Origin: Nocardiopsis potens DSM 45234
Lineage (GTDB): Bacteria; Actinomycetota; Actinomycetes; Streptosporangiales; Streptosporangiaceae
Assembly (NCBI RefSeq): GCF_000341105.1
Contig: NZ_ANBB01000020.1
Span: 1-41,781 of the forward strand
Length of the DNA: 41,781 nt
Reading direction: 5' to 3'
The number at the start of each line of letters is the position of its first letter. Within the stretch, counting starts at the first letter, position 1. The notes under the pieces are model-generated. The model worked only from the letters and a program-made list of their open reading frames with translations, searched no databases and had not been told where the DNA came from. The position numbers and the translations under genes were made by a program. This document shows, one piece after another, positions 1 through 8,280 of the stretch.

Positions 1-697
1 GGTGCGGATGCTTGCGCCCGCCCTGCGGCGGAACACTGGCCGTGGTCCCCTCCAAGATCTTCAACAGCGCCTGCTGCACCCCCTCACCCGACACGTCCCG
101 GGTGATCGAGGGGTTCTCCGACTTGCGGGCGACCTTGTCCACCTCGTCGATGTAGATGATCCCGGTCTCGGCCTTCTTCACGTCGTAATCGGCCGCCTGG
201 ATCAGCTTCAGCAGGATGTTCTCCACATCCTCGCCCACATACCCCGCCTCGGTCAGCGCCGTGGCGTCGGCGATCGCGAACGGAACGTTGAGGATCTTGG
301 CCAGCGTCTGGGCCAGCAGCGTCTTGCCCGACCCCGTCGGCCCCAGCAGCAAGATGTTGGACTTGGCGATCTCCACGTCCTCATCGCGCGGGCGCTCCCC
401 CTCCGAACGCACCCGCTTGTAGTGGTTGTACACCGCCACCGACAAGGCCTTCTTCGCCTGCTCCTGACCGATCACATACGAATCCAGGAACTCATAGATC
501 TCACGCGGCTTGGGAAGGCTGTCCCACTTGAGCTCGGTGGAATCGGCGAGTTCCTCTTCGATGATCTCGTTGCACAGGTCGATGCATTCATCGCAGATGT
601 ACACACCCGGGCCGGCAATGAGCTTCTTCACCTGCTTCTGGCTCTTGCCGCAGAACGAGCACTTCAGCAGGTCTCCACCGTCGCCGATGCGTGCCAC
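1..697 (-). CDS. clpX: ATP-dependent Clp protease ATP-binding subunit ClpX (3' part outside window)
   Basis: AAA+ unfoldase that recognises substrates and feeds them into the ClpP barrel in the cytoplasm. The first 232 codons are visible. The N-terminal zinc-binding domain has C13-x2-C16 and C35-x2-C38, and Walker A GPTGSGKT is at residues 119-126. It is followed by the AAA+ block ([14 protein letters not shown]) and Walker B ([10 protein letters not shown]). The reading frame is open to the window edge, so the C-terminal half is missing only because of the cut. The GTG start at 697 is chosen because AAGGAG lies 8 nt upstream. It is downstream of clpP1-clpP2 on the same strand, but a strong hairpin at 870-923 separates them, so it probably has its own promoter in 698-860. 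Identification is firm. Confidence 0.97.
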   Translation of the reverse strand, partial: MARIGDGGDLLKCSFCGKSQKQVKKLIAGPGVYICDECIDLCNEIIEEELADSTELKWDSLPKPREIYEFLDSYVIGQEQAKKALSVAVYNHYKRVRSEGERPRDEDVEIAKSNILLLGPTGSGKTLLAQTLAKILNVPFAIADATALTEAGYVGEDVENILLKLIQAADYDVKKAETGIIYIDEVDKVARKSENPSITRDVSGEGVQQALLKILEGTTASVPPQGGRKHPH

Positions 698-869
698 CCA
701 GCCACTCCTTATAACGTAGGCCGCCCCGTCACCGGCGCTCGCGCGCCCGCCCGACCGGATGTCGTTCCCGGGTCCTCGGGGCCGGCTCCCGCATTTGCAG
801 GATATGCCCTCCGGCGCCGTGTTCGTACGGGGTGATCTGTGCGTCGTTCCTCTGAGCGTAAGCGAAGAA

Positions 870-923
870 GGGGACCGGCTTCACCACCCGGCGGCGTCCG
901 GCGTGTGCTGAAGACCGGTCCCC
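870..923 (-). terminator. Intrinsic terminator of the clpP1-clpP2 unit
   Basis: The arms GGGGACCGG (870-878) and CCGGTCCCC (915-923) pair perfectly. They are extended by CTTCA/TGAAG with one bulged base, around a loop containing a second small hairpin. On the minus strand it lies just after the clpP2 stop and is followed by a T-rich tract (TTCTTCGCTT), unusual for this GC-rich genome and typical of a true Rho-independent terminator. Confidence 0.8.
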
Positions 924-930
924 TGGGGAC

Positions 931-1593
931 CTACTTCATGGAGGTCTTGCGGTACGGCAGGACGAAGTCGACGATGCCGTAGTCCTTGGCCTCCTCGGCG
1001 GTGAGGATCTTGTCCCGCTCGATGTCGGCCGAGATCTGCTCCTCGGTGCGGTCGGTGTGCCGCGCCAGGGTGCTCTCCAGCTGGCGGCGGATCCGCATGA
1101 TCTCGTTGGCCTGGATCTCCAGGTCGCTGGCCTGGCCGCGGCTCACGTCGGTGGCCGGCTGGTGGATCAGGATCCGGGCGTTGGGCAGGCAGCCGCGCTT
1201 GCCCTTGGTGCCGCCGGCGAGCAGCACCGCGGCGGCCGAGGCGGCCTGGCCGATGCAGACCGTCTGCACGTCCGGGCGGACGAACTGCATGGTGTCGTAG
1301 ATCGCCATCAGCGAAGTGAACGACCCGCCCGGCGAATTGATGTACATCTGGATGTCGCGCTCGCCGTCGATCTGCTCGAGGGTGAGCAGCTGCGCCATGA
1401 TGTCGTTGGCCGAGGTGTCGTCGATCTGCACGCCGACGAAGATGATCCGCTCTTCGAACAGCTTGTTGTACGGATTCATCTCCTTCACGCCGTACGACGT
1501 GCGCTCGACGAAGGACGGAAGGATGTAGCGGCTCTGCGGACTCGGCGGGGCCATCCCGCCGGCGCCGTACGCCTGGAAGTCGTACTCGTTCAT
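931..1593 (-). CDS. clpP2: ATP-dependent Clp protease proteolytic subunit ClpP2
   Basis: Serine protease subunit of the ClpP tetradecamer, 220 residues. The catalytic Ser119 is in GQAASA and His144 in ILIHQP. The third residue is an Asp in the C-terminal [17 protein letters not shown] block. The handle region and NSPGGS loop (residues 86-91) are typical. The N-terminal extension before [17 protein letters not shown] is about 35 residues and is normally a processed propeptide. The ATG start at 1593 has GGAGGG 8 nt upstream. It lies 95 nt after clpP1 with no hairpin between, so the two are probably cotranscribed. In actinobacteria ClpP1 and ClpP2 form a mixed complex, and the two copies here fit that. 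The Ser motif GQAASA, compared with GMAASM in clpP1, is the usual ClpP2-type variation. Confidence 0.96.
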   Translation of the reverse strand: MNEYDFQAYGAGGMAPPSPQSRYILPSFVERTSYGVKEMNPYNKLFEERIIFVGVQIDDTSANDIMAQLLTLEQIDGERDIQMYINSPGGSFTSLMAIYDTMQFVRPDVQTVCIGQAASAAAVLLAGGTKGKRGCLPNARILIHQPATDVSRGQASDLEIQANEIMRIRRQLESTLARHTDRTEEQISADIERDKILTAEEAKDYGIVDFVLPYRKTSMK

Positions 1594-1688
1594 TGTTCTG
1601 GCCCTCCACGGTGCACCGGACGGTCGGCGGTACGGCTCGGGCCCCCGCCCCGCCCGCTCGATTCTGGGGTCTCCTGGGTCCGCTGCGG

Positions 1689-2369
1689 TCAGCCGCGGCC
1701 GGAGACGTCGAGGGTGCCCTGCAGCACCTCGTCGATGAACCCGTACTCCCGGGCCTCGTCCGCGGTGAACCAGCGGTCCCGGTCGGAGTCCTTCTCGATC
1801 TGCTCCACGCTCTGCCCGGTGTGGAAGGCGATCCGCTCCTGGAACATCTTCTTCACGTACAGCAGGTCGTCGGCGAGGATCCGGATGTCGGACGCGGTCC
1901 CGCCGATGCCGCCGCTGGGCTGGTGCATCATCACCCGGGCGTGCGGCAGCGCGAAGCGCTTGCCGGGCGCGCCGGCGCAGAGCAGGAACTGCCCCATGGA
2001 GGCGGCCATCCCCATGCCCACGGTGCGGACGTCGTTCGGGATGTACTGCATGACGTCGTAGATCGCCATGCCGGCGGTGACCGAACCGCCGGGGGAGTTG
2101 ATGTAGAGCGTGATGTCCCGGTTGCGGTCCTCCGCGGACAGCAGCAGCAGCTCACCCACGATGCGGTTGGCGATCTCGTCGTCGACCTGCTGGCCGAGGA
2201 AGACGATGCGCTGGCGCAGCAGGCGCTGCGACGTCTGCTCGATCACCTGGGGAAGAGGCGACTCGGCCGTACGGGCTTCGACTCGCATGGACTCATTCAA
2301 GGTCGGCGGCACTCTCGTCACCTGCTCCGATTTCGAAACGGTTGCGACGCTTGCGACACTAACGCTCAT
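1689..2369 (-). CDS. clpP1: ATP-dependent Clp protease proteolytic subunit ClpP1
   Basis: Second ClpP peptidase subunit. The nucleophile lies in [12 protein letters not shown], His in VMMHQPSGG, and the downstream acidic residue in [21 protein letters not shown]. The body from [18 protein letters not shown] onward aligns with all ClpP proteins. The start is uncertain. The ATG at 2369 gives 226 residues but has only a poor Shine-Dalgarno sequence. In-frame alternatives are GTG at 2321 and 2312 (near GGAGCAGG) and ATG at 2288, which would leave a short propeptide before the mature domain. A ClgR-like site only 34 nt upstream of 2369 suggests translation may begin at one of these later codons. 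It is first of the clpP1-clpP2 pair and is separated from tig by a hairpin. Confidence 0.93.
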   Translation of the reverse strand: MSVSVASVATVSKSEQVTRVPPTLNESMRVEARTAESPLPQVIEQTSQRLLRQRIVFLGQQVDDEIANRIVGELLLLSAEDRNRDITLYINSPGGSVTAGMAIYDVMQYIPNDVRTVGMGMAASMGQFLLCAGAPGKRFALPHARVMMHQPSGGIGGTASDIRILADDLLYVKKMFQERIAFHTGQSVEQIEKDSDRDRWFTADEAREYGFIDEVLQGTLDVSGRG

Positions 2370-2402
2370 CGCCGCCCCGCTCGGACGGTTCGGCGCCCTG
2401 TT

Positions 2403-2413
2403 CGCTTTGAGCG
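2403..2413. promoter_or_regulatory. Candidate ClgR operator upstream of clpP1
   Basis: The sequence CGCT-TTG-AGCG is a perfect 4-bp inverted repeat with a 3-nt spacer, flanked by TT on the left. ClgR of Streptomyces and Corynebacterium activates clpP1P2 through sites of the general form CGC-N5-GCG, and this site fits that form. Function here is inferred from match and position only. Confidence 0.5.
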
Positions 2414-2460
2414 CAGGTTCCGGGGCGGCCCCGCCACGGCCTTCCGCCGCAAGCGAACGG

Positions 2461-2491
2461 GCCCCCGGGCGCACGGGGTGCGTCCGGGGGC
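2461..2491 (-). terminator. Hairpin terminator after tig
   Basis: The arms at 2461-2474 and 2478-2491 pair over 14 positions with one G-T wobble and a GGG loop. It lies 31 nt beyond the tig stop on the minus strand and before the clpP1 promoter region. There is no T-tract, as is common in actinobacteria. Confidence 0.65.
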
Positions 2492-2521
2492 CCGGGGGCC
2501 GGGCGGCGGTGCCGCCGCGCC

Positions 2522-3925
2522 CTACTTCTGCTCCTGCTCCTCGGCCGGGGCCTCCTGCTCGGCGGCCTCGGCGGCGGCCTCGGGGGCCTCCTCGGAGGAC
2601 TCGGCGGCGGCCTCGTCCGCGTCGGCGGTCCGCACCTCGTTGCCGGACTCGTCGACGACCTTGGCCTTCGCCGCGACCAGGTCCATCGCCTTGGACCGGA
2701 CGACCTCGGTGTAGGCGACCTGGATCTGGTTGGACTGCACCAGGTGCTGCACCAGCTGGTCCGGGGAGACGCCCATCCGCTGCGCCTGCTCGATGACGTA
2801 GCCGCTGAGCTCCTCCTGGCCGGCGCTGAGCTCCTCCTGGAGGGCGAGCTGGTCGAGGACGAAGCCGGCCTTGACGGCCGCGGTGGCGCTCTTCTCGAGC
2901 TCCTGCTCGAACTCCTCCTCGGACTGCTCCTGGGACTCCAGGTAGGACTCCTTGGACAGCCCGCCCTGCTGGAGCTGCTGCTCCAGGCTCTGCCGGCGGC
3001 GGTTCACCTCGTCGGTGACGACCGAGTCGGGCAGCGGGATGTCGATGGAGTCGACCAGCTTCTCCATCGCGCGGTCCCGGGCCTGCGCGCGCTGCTGCGC
3101 CTCGCGCATCTCGCCGAGCCGCTTGCGGACGTCGGCGCGGAGCTCCTCGATGGTGTCGAACTCGCTCGCCATCTGGGCGAACTCGTCGTCGAGCTCGGGC
3201 AGCTCCTTGACCTTGACCGAGTGCACGGTGACCGTGACGTCGGCCTCCTTGCCCTCGTACTCGCCGCCGACCAGCTTGGTGGAGAAGGTCGCGGACTCGC
3301 CCTCGGACAGGCCCTCGATGGCCTCGTCCAGCCCCTCCAGCATGGTGTTGGTGCCCACCTCGTAGGAGACACCGCTGGCCTGGACGTCCTCCAGCACCTC
3401 GCCGTCGATGGCGGCGGACAGGTCGATGGAGACGTGGTCCCCGCTCTGCGCGGCGCGTCCGGCGCCGGCCAGCGTGGAGAACCGCTCGCGGAGGTTGCCG
3501 AGCTGGTCGTCGACCTGCTCGTCGGTGACCGCGGCGTCGTCGACGGTGACCTCGACGCCCTCCCAGTCGGACACCTCGAACTTCGGGCGGACGTCGACCT
3601 CGGCGGTGAAGGTGAGCTCGTCGTTGTCCTCCAGCTTGGTGATCTCCACGTCGGGCTGGCCGAGCGCGAAGACCTCCTCCTTCTGGATGGCCTCGTTGTA
3701 GAGCTCGGGAACGGCGTGGTTGACGGCCTCGCTGATCACCGCGCCGCGCCCGACGTAGCGGTCGATCAGCCGAGCCGGAGCCTTACCGGGGCGGAACCCC
3801 TTGATCCGGACCTGCTTGGCCAGCGACTTGTAGGTCACGTCGAAGGCGTGATCCAGTTCCTGGAACGGAACCTCGATGGTCAGCTTGACCCGGGTCGGGC
3901 TGAGCTCCTCGACATCGGTCTTCAC
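2522..3925 (-). CDS. tig: Trigger factor (ribosome-associated chaperone and prolyl isomerase)
   Basis: Ribosome-bound chaperone that meets nascent chains at the exit tunnel, 467 residues. The ribosome-docking signature GFRPGKAP is at residues 43-50, followed by the FKBP-type isomerase domain (about 150-235) and the helical C-terminal domain. The last roughly 35 residues are an Ala/Glu-rich acidic tail, a common feature of actinobacterial trigger factors. The GTG start at 3925 has AGGAG 9 nt upstream. It is the first gene of the conserved tig, clpP1, clpP2, clpX order, with its own terminator. A likely promoter lies in 3926-4168, where two copies of AGACTTGGT (minus strand) are found. One is preceded by CCT and forms the -10-like TAGACT. 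Confidence 0.97.
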   Translation of the reverse strand: MKTDVEELSPTRVKLTIEVPFQELDHAFDVTYKSLAKQVRIKGFRPGKAPARLIDRYVGRGAVISEAVNHAVPELYNEAIQKEEVFALGQPDVEITKLEDNDELTFTAEVDVRPKFEVSDWEGVEVTVDDAAVTDEQVDDQLGNLRERFSTLAGAGRAAQSGDHVSIDLSAAIDGEVLEDVQASGVSYEVGTNTMLEGLDEAIEGLSEGESATFSTKLVGGEYEGKEADVTVTVHSVKVKELPELDDEFAQMASEFDTIEELRADVRKRLGEMREAQQRAQARDRAMEKLVDSIDIPLPDSVVTDEVNRRRQSLEQQLQQGGLSKESYLESQEQSEEEFEQELEKSATAAVKAGFVLDQLALQEELSAGQEELSGYVIEQAQRMGVSPDQLVQHLVQSNQIQVAYTEVVRSKAMDLVAAKAKVVDESGNEVRTADADEAAAESSEEAPEAAAEAAEQEAPAEEQEQK

Positions 3926-4168
3926 GGGGCGGTACTCCTAGATTTCCGGCTGTTTTCCGGGACGACCCGGCACGCAGGGCACGCTAGCGCGGTCGCGGCG
4001 CCGCGGGCGCCGACCGTGCAGTCCGTGAACCGAGCCGTGGGGCCTTGGACCAAGTCTGGACCGGTCTTCGCGTGTCCCCTGCTGATCTCACCAAGTCTAG
4101 GGCAGATGAACAGGGGCTCATGGCCGACGGGCGCAGCCCGCTCCGGCCAGGAGCTCGCGAGTTTCTCG

Positions 4169-4243
4169 TCGGGGAGGCGGGATTCGAACCCGCGGCCTCA
4201 TGCTCCCAAAGCATGCGCGCTAACCAAGCTGCGCTACTCCCCG
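4169..4243 (-). tRNA. tRNA-Pro (anticodon TGG)
   Basis: Full cloverleaf on the minus strand. The acceptor stem CGGGGAG/CTCCCCG has discriminator A at 4169. The anticodon stem CATGC/GCATG surrounds the loop TTTGGGA, and the T arm is GCGGG-TTCGAAT-CCCGC. No CCA is encoded. It is upstream of tig on the same strand and divergent from tRNA-Gly. Confidence 0.96.
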
Positions 4244-4316
4244 TGCTCCCGCGCCGGCCTCGCGCGGAGTCCTCCGGGGATTCTCGTGTGCGACCGGCAC
4301 TCCGGAGACTGTAGTG

Positions 4317-4346
4317 TTGTCCCCGTCGGCCCCACGAGTCTAGAGG
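4317..4346 (+). promoter_or_regulatory. Putative promoter of tRNA-Gly
   Basis: A -35-like TTGTCC (4317-4322) and a -10-like TAGAGG (4341-4346) are separated by 18 nt. Transcription would begin near 4353, about 17 nt before the mature tRNA end. Confidence 0.45.
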
Positions 4347-4369
4347 AAACTCCGAGGGGCCGGTGCCAC

Positions 4370-4440
4370 GCGGGCGTAGTTCAATGGCAGAACTCCAGCC
4401 TTCCAAGCTGGTCATGCGGGTTCGATTCCCGTCGCCCGCT
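4370..4440 (+). tRNA. tRNA-Gly (anticodon TCC)
   Basis: Compact 71-nt tRNA. The acceptor stem GCGGGCG/CGCCCGC has discriminator T. The D arm is GTTCAATGGCAGAAC, the anticodon stem CCAGC/GCTGG has loop CTTCCAA, and the T arm is GCGGG-TTCGATT-CCCGT. CCA is not encoded. Confidence 0.97.
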
Positions 4441-4450
4441 CTGCGCGGAG

Positions 4451-4484
4451 AGGCCGGGCCCCGGGCCCGGCCTTCTCTGTGTTC
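4451..4484 (+). terminator. Terminator of tRNA-Gly
   Basis: The arms AGGCCGGGCC (4451-4460) and GGCCCGGCCT (4464-4473) pair perfectly around a CCG loop and are followed by a T-containing tail (TCTCTGTGTT). It lies 10 nt after the tRNA. Confidence 0.75.
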
Positions 4485-4533
4485 CGGGGCCCGCGTTCCG
4501 GGCCCGCACCGCGCGCCCCGCCCGGCCGCATGC

Positions 4534-4594
4534 CGGCGCCGGGAAGATGCCGGACAGCGGCCCCGGGAAGACCGGACATCGGCGCCGGGAAGAT
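4534..4594. repeat. Short degenerate tandem repeat, about 2.7 copies
   Basis: The element CGGCGCCGGGAAGA recurs at 4534, 4558 and 4580, once as CGGCCCCGGGAAGA, with CCGGACA between the first two and the last two copies. The periods are 24 and 22 nt. It lies in the leader of the downstream nucleotidyltransferase gene. Confidence 0.6.
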
Positions 4595-4672
4595 ATGTTG
4601 TTGCGGGCGGCGGCGTCCGCACGGCGCCCCTGCCCAGGTCGGTCGTGCGAACCGCGTGCGAAGGTTGAGCTG

Positions 4673-5170
4673 ATGTCGAGTCCCGGTCCCATGCAGGCTC
4701 CCGCGCTGTCCGCCCACTGGACGGCGGAGCCGCCCGCGGGCGCCCGCCCCGCCGTGGTCACCGGCGTGTTCGACGTCCTGCACGTGGGCCACCTGCGCTT
4801 CCTGTCCGCCATCCGGGAGCGCGGCCTGCCGCTGGTGGTGGGGGTCGAGGACGACCGCCGGGTCAGCGCGTGGAAGGGCCCGGACCGCCCGGTCAACCCG
4901 GACACCGAGCGGGCCGAGATGCTGGCCGCGCTGCGCTGCGTCGACGGGGTCTTCATCGTCTCCGGCCCGCCGGAGGTCAACGGCGCCGACGCCTACGCCG
5001 AGCTGCTCCGGCCGCTCCGGCCCGCGGCGCTGGCCTACACCGCCGGCGACCCCTACGCGGAGGCCAAGGAGCGCGGCGCCGCCGCCCTCGGCGCGCAGGC
5101 CTGGGAGCTCCCGCTGACCCGGGGCCGCTCGACCACCGCGACCCTGGGCCAGCTCACCCGCTCGCCGTAG
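4673..5170 (+). CDS. Small nucleotidyltransferase (cytidylyltransferase-like / RfaE-like)
   Basis: 165-residue protein of the HxGH nucleotidyltransferase superfamily. The core GVFDVLHVGHLRFL puts HVGH at residues 37-40. It is followed by the glycine-rich, charged VGVEDDRRVSAWKGPDRPV stretch and RAEMLAAL, as in glycerol-3-phosphate cytidylyltransferases and RfaE/HldE C-terminal domains. These enzymes transfer a nucleotide from CTP or ATP to a phosphorylated alcohol or sugar. The substrate here cannot be read from sequence. The C-terminal RGRSTT block resembles the ISTT/RSTT motif of the family. The ATG start at 4673 has AAGGTTGAG upstream. The first roughly 25 residues, before the domain, are low complexity. 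It converges on corA with only 9 nt between stops. Confidence 0.8.
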   Translation: MSSPGPMQAPALSAHWTAEPPAGARPAVVTGVFDVLHVGHLRFLSAIRERGLPLVVGVEDDRRVSAWKGPDRPVNPDTERAEMLAALRCVDGVFIVSGPPEVNGADAYAELLRPLRPAALAYTAGDPYAEAKERGAAALGAQAWELPLTRGRSTTATLGQLTRSP

Positions 5171-5179
5171 CCGCCGGCC

Positions 5180-6157
5180 TCAGAGCCACTTGCTCCGCTT
5201 GAACAGCAGGAACAGGGACGTGCAGACCAGCCCGATGAGGCCCAGCACCATCGGGTAGCCGAGCTCGGACTTGAGTTCGGGCATGTGGGTGAAGTTCATC
5301 CCGTAGACGCCGGCGATCAGGGTGGGCACGGCCATGATGGCGGCCCAGGCGGAGATCCGGCGGGAGTCGTCGTTCTGCATGATGCTCATCTGGGCCAGGT
5401 AGGCCGAGAGCACCTGGGGCAGCAGCTCGTTGAGGGCCTCGACCTTCGCGGAGACCTGCACGGCGTGGTCGGCCACGTCCCGGAAGTAGGGCAGCGACTC
5501 CTGGGTGACCCGGATCGTGTCGCCCGCGACCAGGGCGTTGGTGACCGGCAGCAGGGGCTGGACGGCGTTGCGCATCTCCAGCACCTCCCGCTTGAGCTCG
5601 TAGATCTCCCCGGCGAGGGTGTCCTTGGCGGACAGGAAGACCCGCTCCTCCAGCTCGGTGACGGCGTCCTGGACCTGGTCGGCGATCTCGACGTAGTCGT
5701 CCACCACGGCGTCCAGGACCCCGTAGAGCACCACCGGCGCGCCGAACGCCATCAGGTCGGGGTCGGCCTCCAGCCGCCGGCGGAGGGCGCCCAGCGGGTC
5801 GACGTCGCCGTGCCGGACCGTCACCACGTAGTTGCGGCCCAGGAAGACCAGCACGTCGCCGGAGCTGACGTCGCGCGAGTCGGCGTCGTAGGCGAGGGAC
5901 TTGAGCACGACGAGCACCACCCGCCCGTACCGCTCCAGCTTGGGGCGCTGCTGGGCGGTGAGGGCGTCCTCCACCGCGAGCGGGTGCAGGTCGAGCTCCT
6001 CGGAGGCGAGCCGGAACTCGTCCTCGGTCGGCTCGTGCAGGTCGATCCAGCAGAAGGCGTTGTCGTCGGCGAGCAGAACCTCGTCCAGGGTGTCGCTGAT
6101 GTCCCCTTCGATCGCGGATCGCCCGTCGGCCCGGTAGATAGCGCATTCCATCATCAC
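5180..6157 (-). CDS. corA: CorA-family magnesium/cobalt transporter
   Basis: Pentameric membrane channel for Mg2+ (also Co2+), 325 residues. The long soluble N-terminal alpha/beta domain covers about 1-255. It is followed by two C-terminal transmembrane helices with the diagnostic GMN at 286-288 in VYGMNFTHMPEL and a positively charged end (KRSKWL). The start codons GTG-ATG-ATG lie in tandem at 6157, 6154 and 6151, none with a clear Shine-Dalgarno sequence. The first is listed, but any could be used. The upstream region shared with the ABC exporter holds a large imperfect hairpin (6179-6220). A second Mg2+ transporter gene, mgtE, is about 7 kb away. Confidence 0.95.
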   Translation of the reverse strand: MMMECAIYRADGRSAIEGDISDTLDEVLLADDNAFCWIDLHEPTEDEFRLASEELDLHPLAVEDALTAQQRPKLERYGRVVLVVLKSLAYDADSRDVSSGDVLVFLGRNYVVTVRHGDVDPLGALRRRLEADPDLMAFGAPVVLYGVLDAVVDDYVEIADQVQDAVTELEERVFLSAKDTLAGEIYELKREVLEMRNAVQPLLPVTNALVAGDTIRVTQESLPYFRDVADHAVQVSAKVEALNELLPQVLSAYLAQMSIMQNDDSRRISAWAAIMAVPTLIAGVYGMNFTHMPELKSELGYPMVLGLIGLVCTSLFLLFKRSKWL

Positions 6158-6178
6158 GACGGATCATTATGTGGCTGG

Positions 6179-6220
6179 TTTCACCCTGCCGAACCCGTTT
6201 CAGAGTGGTTCGGGGTGAAA
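6179..6220. promoter_or_regulatory. Two-part inverted repeat between corA and the ABC exporter
   Basis: TTTCACCC (6179-6186) pairs with GGGTGAAA (6213-6220), and CGAACC (6190-6195) pairs with GGTTCG (6207-6212). There is a 3-nt bulge on the left side and an 11-nt loop. It sits 22 nt upstream of the first corA start codon. It could be a corA leader structure, a terminator or an operator. Nothing in the sequence decides which. Confidence 0.5.
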
Positions 6221-6389
6221 AGTTCCCTTTCCCGGTTGCCGGTTCCGGCCACCGGGCGGGAACAGAGCCCCGCGGCGCGCTGTTGACGCCCCTGCACGAC
6301 GGCTTCCGGGCGACCGCCGGCCCGCAGGCCGGCCCGGGGACCCGCACTTGCGCCGTGCACATCCGCGCACCCAGGTGAATGAGGTCGAT

Positions 6390-8267
6390 ATGGCGATGAT
6401 GGGCGGTCCACCCCTCTACCGGTCCCTGGTCAACGACGGAAGCTCCGCCGGCACCCGGCTCTCCGAGGGCATCGTGCGGCGGATCGCCGGCTACGCCCGC
6501 CCGCACTGGCGGGCGATCGCGCTGTTCCTGCTCGGCTCCTCGCTGGCCTCGGCGATCGTGGTGGCCAATCCGCTGCTGCTGAAGCGGATCATCGACCACG
6601 GCGTCGCCCAGCAGGACTCCTCCCTGGTCACCTCGCTGGCCGCGGCCGTCGCCGGGCTGGCGGTGCTGGAGGCGGTGCTCGGGCTGGCCAACCGGCTGCT
6701 CTCCTCCCGGATCGGCGAGGGGGTCATCTACCAGCTGCGCACCGAGGTGTTCCGGCACGTCCAGCGGATGCCGCTGGCCTTCTTCACCCGGACCCAGACC
6801 GGATCGCTGATCAGCCGGCTCAACACCGACGTGGTGGGGGCGCAGCGGGCGATCACCTCGGTGCTGCAGTCGGTGGTGTCCAACCTGATCAGCGCGGCCG
6901 CGGTGATCAGCACCATGTTCGTGCTGTCCTGGCAGATCACCCTGGTCGCGCTGGTGCTGGTGCCGCTCTTCCTGGTGCCGGCCAAGCTCATCGGGCGCCG
7001 GCTGGCCGGGATCTCCCGGGACGGGATGAACCTCAACGCCGAGATGAGCTCGCTGATGACCGAGCGGTTCAACGTCGGCGGGGCGATGCTGGTCAAGCTG
7101 TACGGGCGGCCGGAGGAGGAGGCCGCGGCCTTCTCCGAGCGGGCCGCGCGGGTACGCGACGTCGGCGTCTCCCAGTCGGTCTTCGGCGGCCTGCTGTTCA
7201 CCAGCATCGGACTGATCACCGCGCTGGCCACCGCGGTGGTCTACGGGGTGGGCGGCAACCTGGTCATCGGCGGCTCCTTCCAGCTGGGCACCCTGGTGGC
7301 GCTGACCACCCTGCTGGCCCGGCTGTACGCGCCGATCACCGCGCTGTCCAACGTGCACGTCGAGGTGATGACGGCGCTGGTCAGCTTCGACCGGGTGTTC
7401 GAGGTGCTGGACCTGAAGCCGATGCTGCGCGAGGCGCCGGACGCCCGGCCGCTGCCGGACGGGCCGGTGGACGTGGAGTTCGACGGCGTCTCGTTCCGCT
7501 ACCCCACCGCCGCCGAGTCCTCGCTGGCCTCCCTGGAGCTGACCCCGCAGCCGGACGAGGCCGACGCGGCGCAGGTGCTCAGCGGGGTGTCGTTCAGCGC
7601 GCCGGCCGGTTCGCTGGTCGCACTGGTCGGCCCGTCCGGCGCCGGCAAGACCACCCTGACCCACCTGGTGTCCCGGCTGTACGACCCGACCGAGGGGGCG
7701 GTCCGGATCGGCGGGACCGACCTGCGCGAGGCGCGCTCCCAGTCGGTCCGGGACACGGTGGGCGTGGTCACCCAGGACACCCAGCTCTTCCACGACACGG
7801 TCGCGGCCAACCTGCGCTACGCCCGGCCCGGCGCCACCGACGCCGAGCTGGAGGAGGCGATGCGCGCGGCGCAGCTGGGCCGGCTGCTGGAGTCGCTGCC
7901 GGACGGGCTGGAGACGATGGTCGGCGACCGGGGCTACCGGCTCTCCGGCGGGGAGAAGCAGCGGCTGGCCATCGCGCGGCTGCTGCTGAAGGAGCCCTCG
8001 GTGGTGGTGCTGGACGAGGCCACCGCCCACCTGGACGCCGAGTCCGAGGCCGCGGTGCAGCAGGCGCTGGCCACCGCGCTGGAGGGCCGGACCTCGCTGG
8101 TCATCGCGCACCGGCTGGCCACGGTGCGCGACGCCGACCGGATCCTGGTGCTGGAGGACGGCCGCCTGCTGGAGGAGGGCACCCACGAGGAGCTGCTCGC
8201 CCGGGGCGGGCTGTACACCGCCCTGTACCGGACCCAGTTCGCCGCGCAGGAGGAGTCGCGGGCCTGA
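6390..8267 (+). CDS. ABC exporter half-transporter (fused membrane and ATPase domains)
   Basis: 625-residue half-transporter of the multidrug/lipid exporter class (type IV fold), expected to work as a dimer in the cytoplasmic membrane. The six-helix membrane domain is at about 40-330. The nucleotide-binding domain has Walker A GPSGAGKT at 414-421, Q-loop TQDTQLF, signature LSGGE at 518-522 and Walker B VVVLDEA with D542/E543, followed by the H-loop IAHR. All catalytic residues are intact, so it can act as a homodimer. The single gene suggests that rather than a heterodimer. The ATG start at 6390 follows GAGG by 5 nt. An in-frame GTG at 6375 is an alternative. A 12-bp hairpin follows the stop. 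The substrate is unknown. Confidence 0.93.
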   Translation: MAMMGGPPLYRSLVNDGSSAGTRLSEGIVRRIAGYARPHWRAIALFLLGSSLASAIVVANPLLLKRIIDHGVAQQDSSLVTSLAAAVAGLAVLEAVLGLANRLLSSRIGEGVIYQLRTEVFRHVQRMPLAFFTRTQTGSLISRLNTDVVGAQRAITSVLQSVVSNLISAAAVISTMFVLSWQITLVALVLVPLFLVPAKLIGRRLAGISRDGMNLNAEMSSLMTERFNVGGAMLVKLYGRPEEEAAAFSERAARVRDVGVSQSVFGGLLFTSIGLITALATAVVYGVGGNLVIGGSFQLGTLVALTTLLARLYAPITALSNVHVEVMTALVSFDRVFEVLDLKPMLREAPDARPLPDGPVDVEFDGVSFRYPTAAESSLASLELTPQPDEADAAQVLSGVSFSAPAGSLVALVGPSGAGKTTLTHLVSRLYDPTEGAVRIGGTDLREARSQSVRDTVGVVTQDTQLFHDTVAANLRYARPGATDAELEEAMRAAQLGRLLESLPDGLETMVGDRGYRLSGGEKQRLAIARLLLKEPSVVVLDEATAHLDAESEAAVQQALATALEGRTSLVIAHRLATVRDADRILVLEDGRLLEEGTHEELLARGGLYTALYRTQFAAQEESRA

Positions 8268-8280
8268 GCCCCGTCCGACC

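Noticed and set aside
2744-5170. 808-codon plus-strand frame across tig, tRNA genes and the nucleotidyltransferase
   Set aside because: It crosses both tRNA genes and reads antisense through tig. Only its last part (from 4673) is a real gene.
5154-8186. 1010-codon open frame antisense to corA and the ABC exporter
   Set aside because: It is a GC-bias shadow frame rich in Gly, Arg, Gln and His with no domain. The exporter on the other strand has a complete and recognisable sequence.
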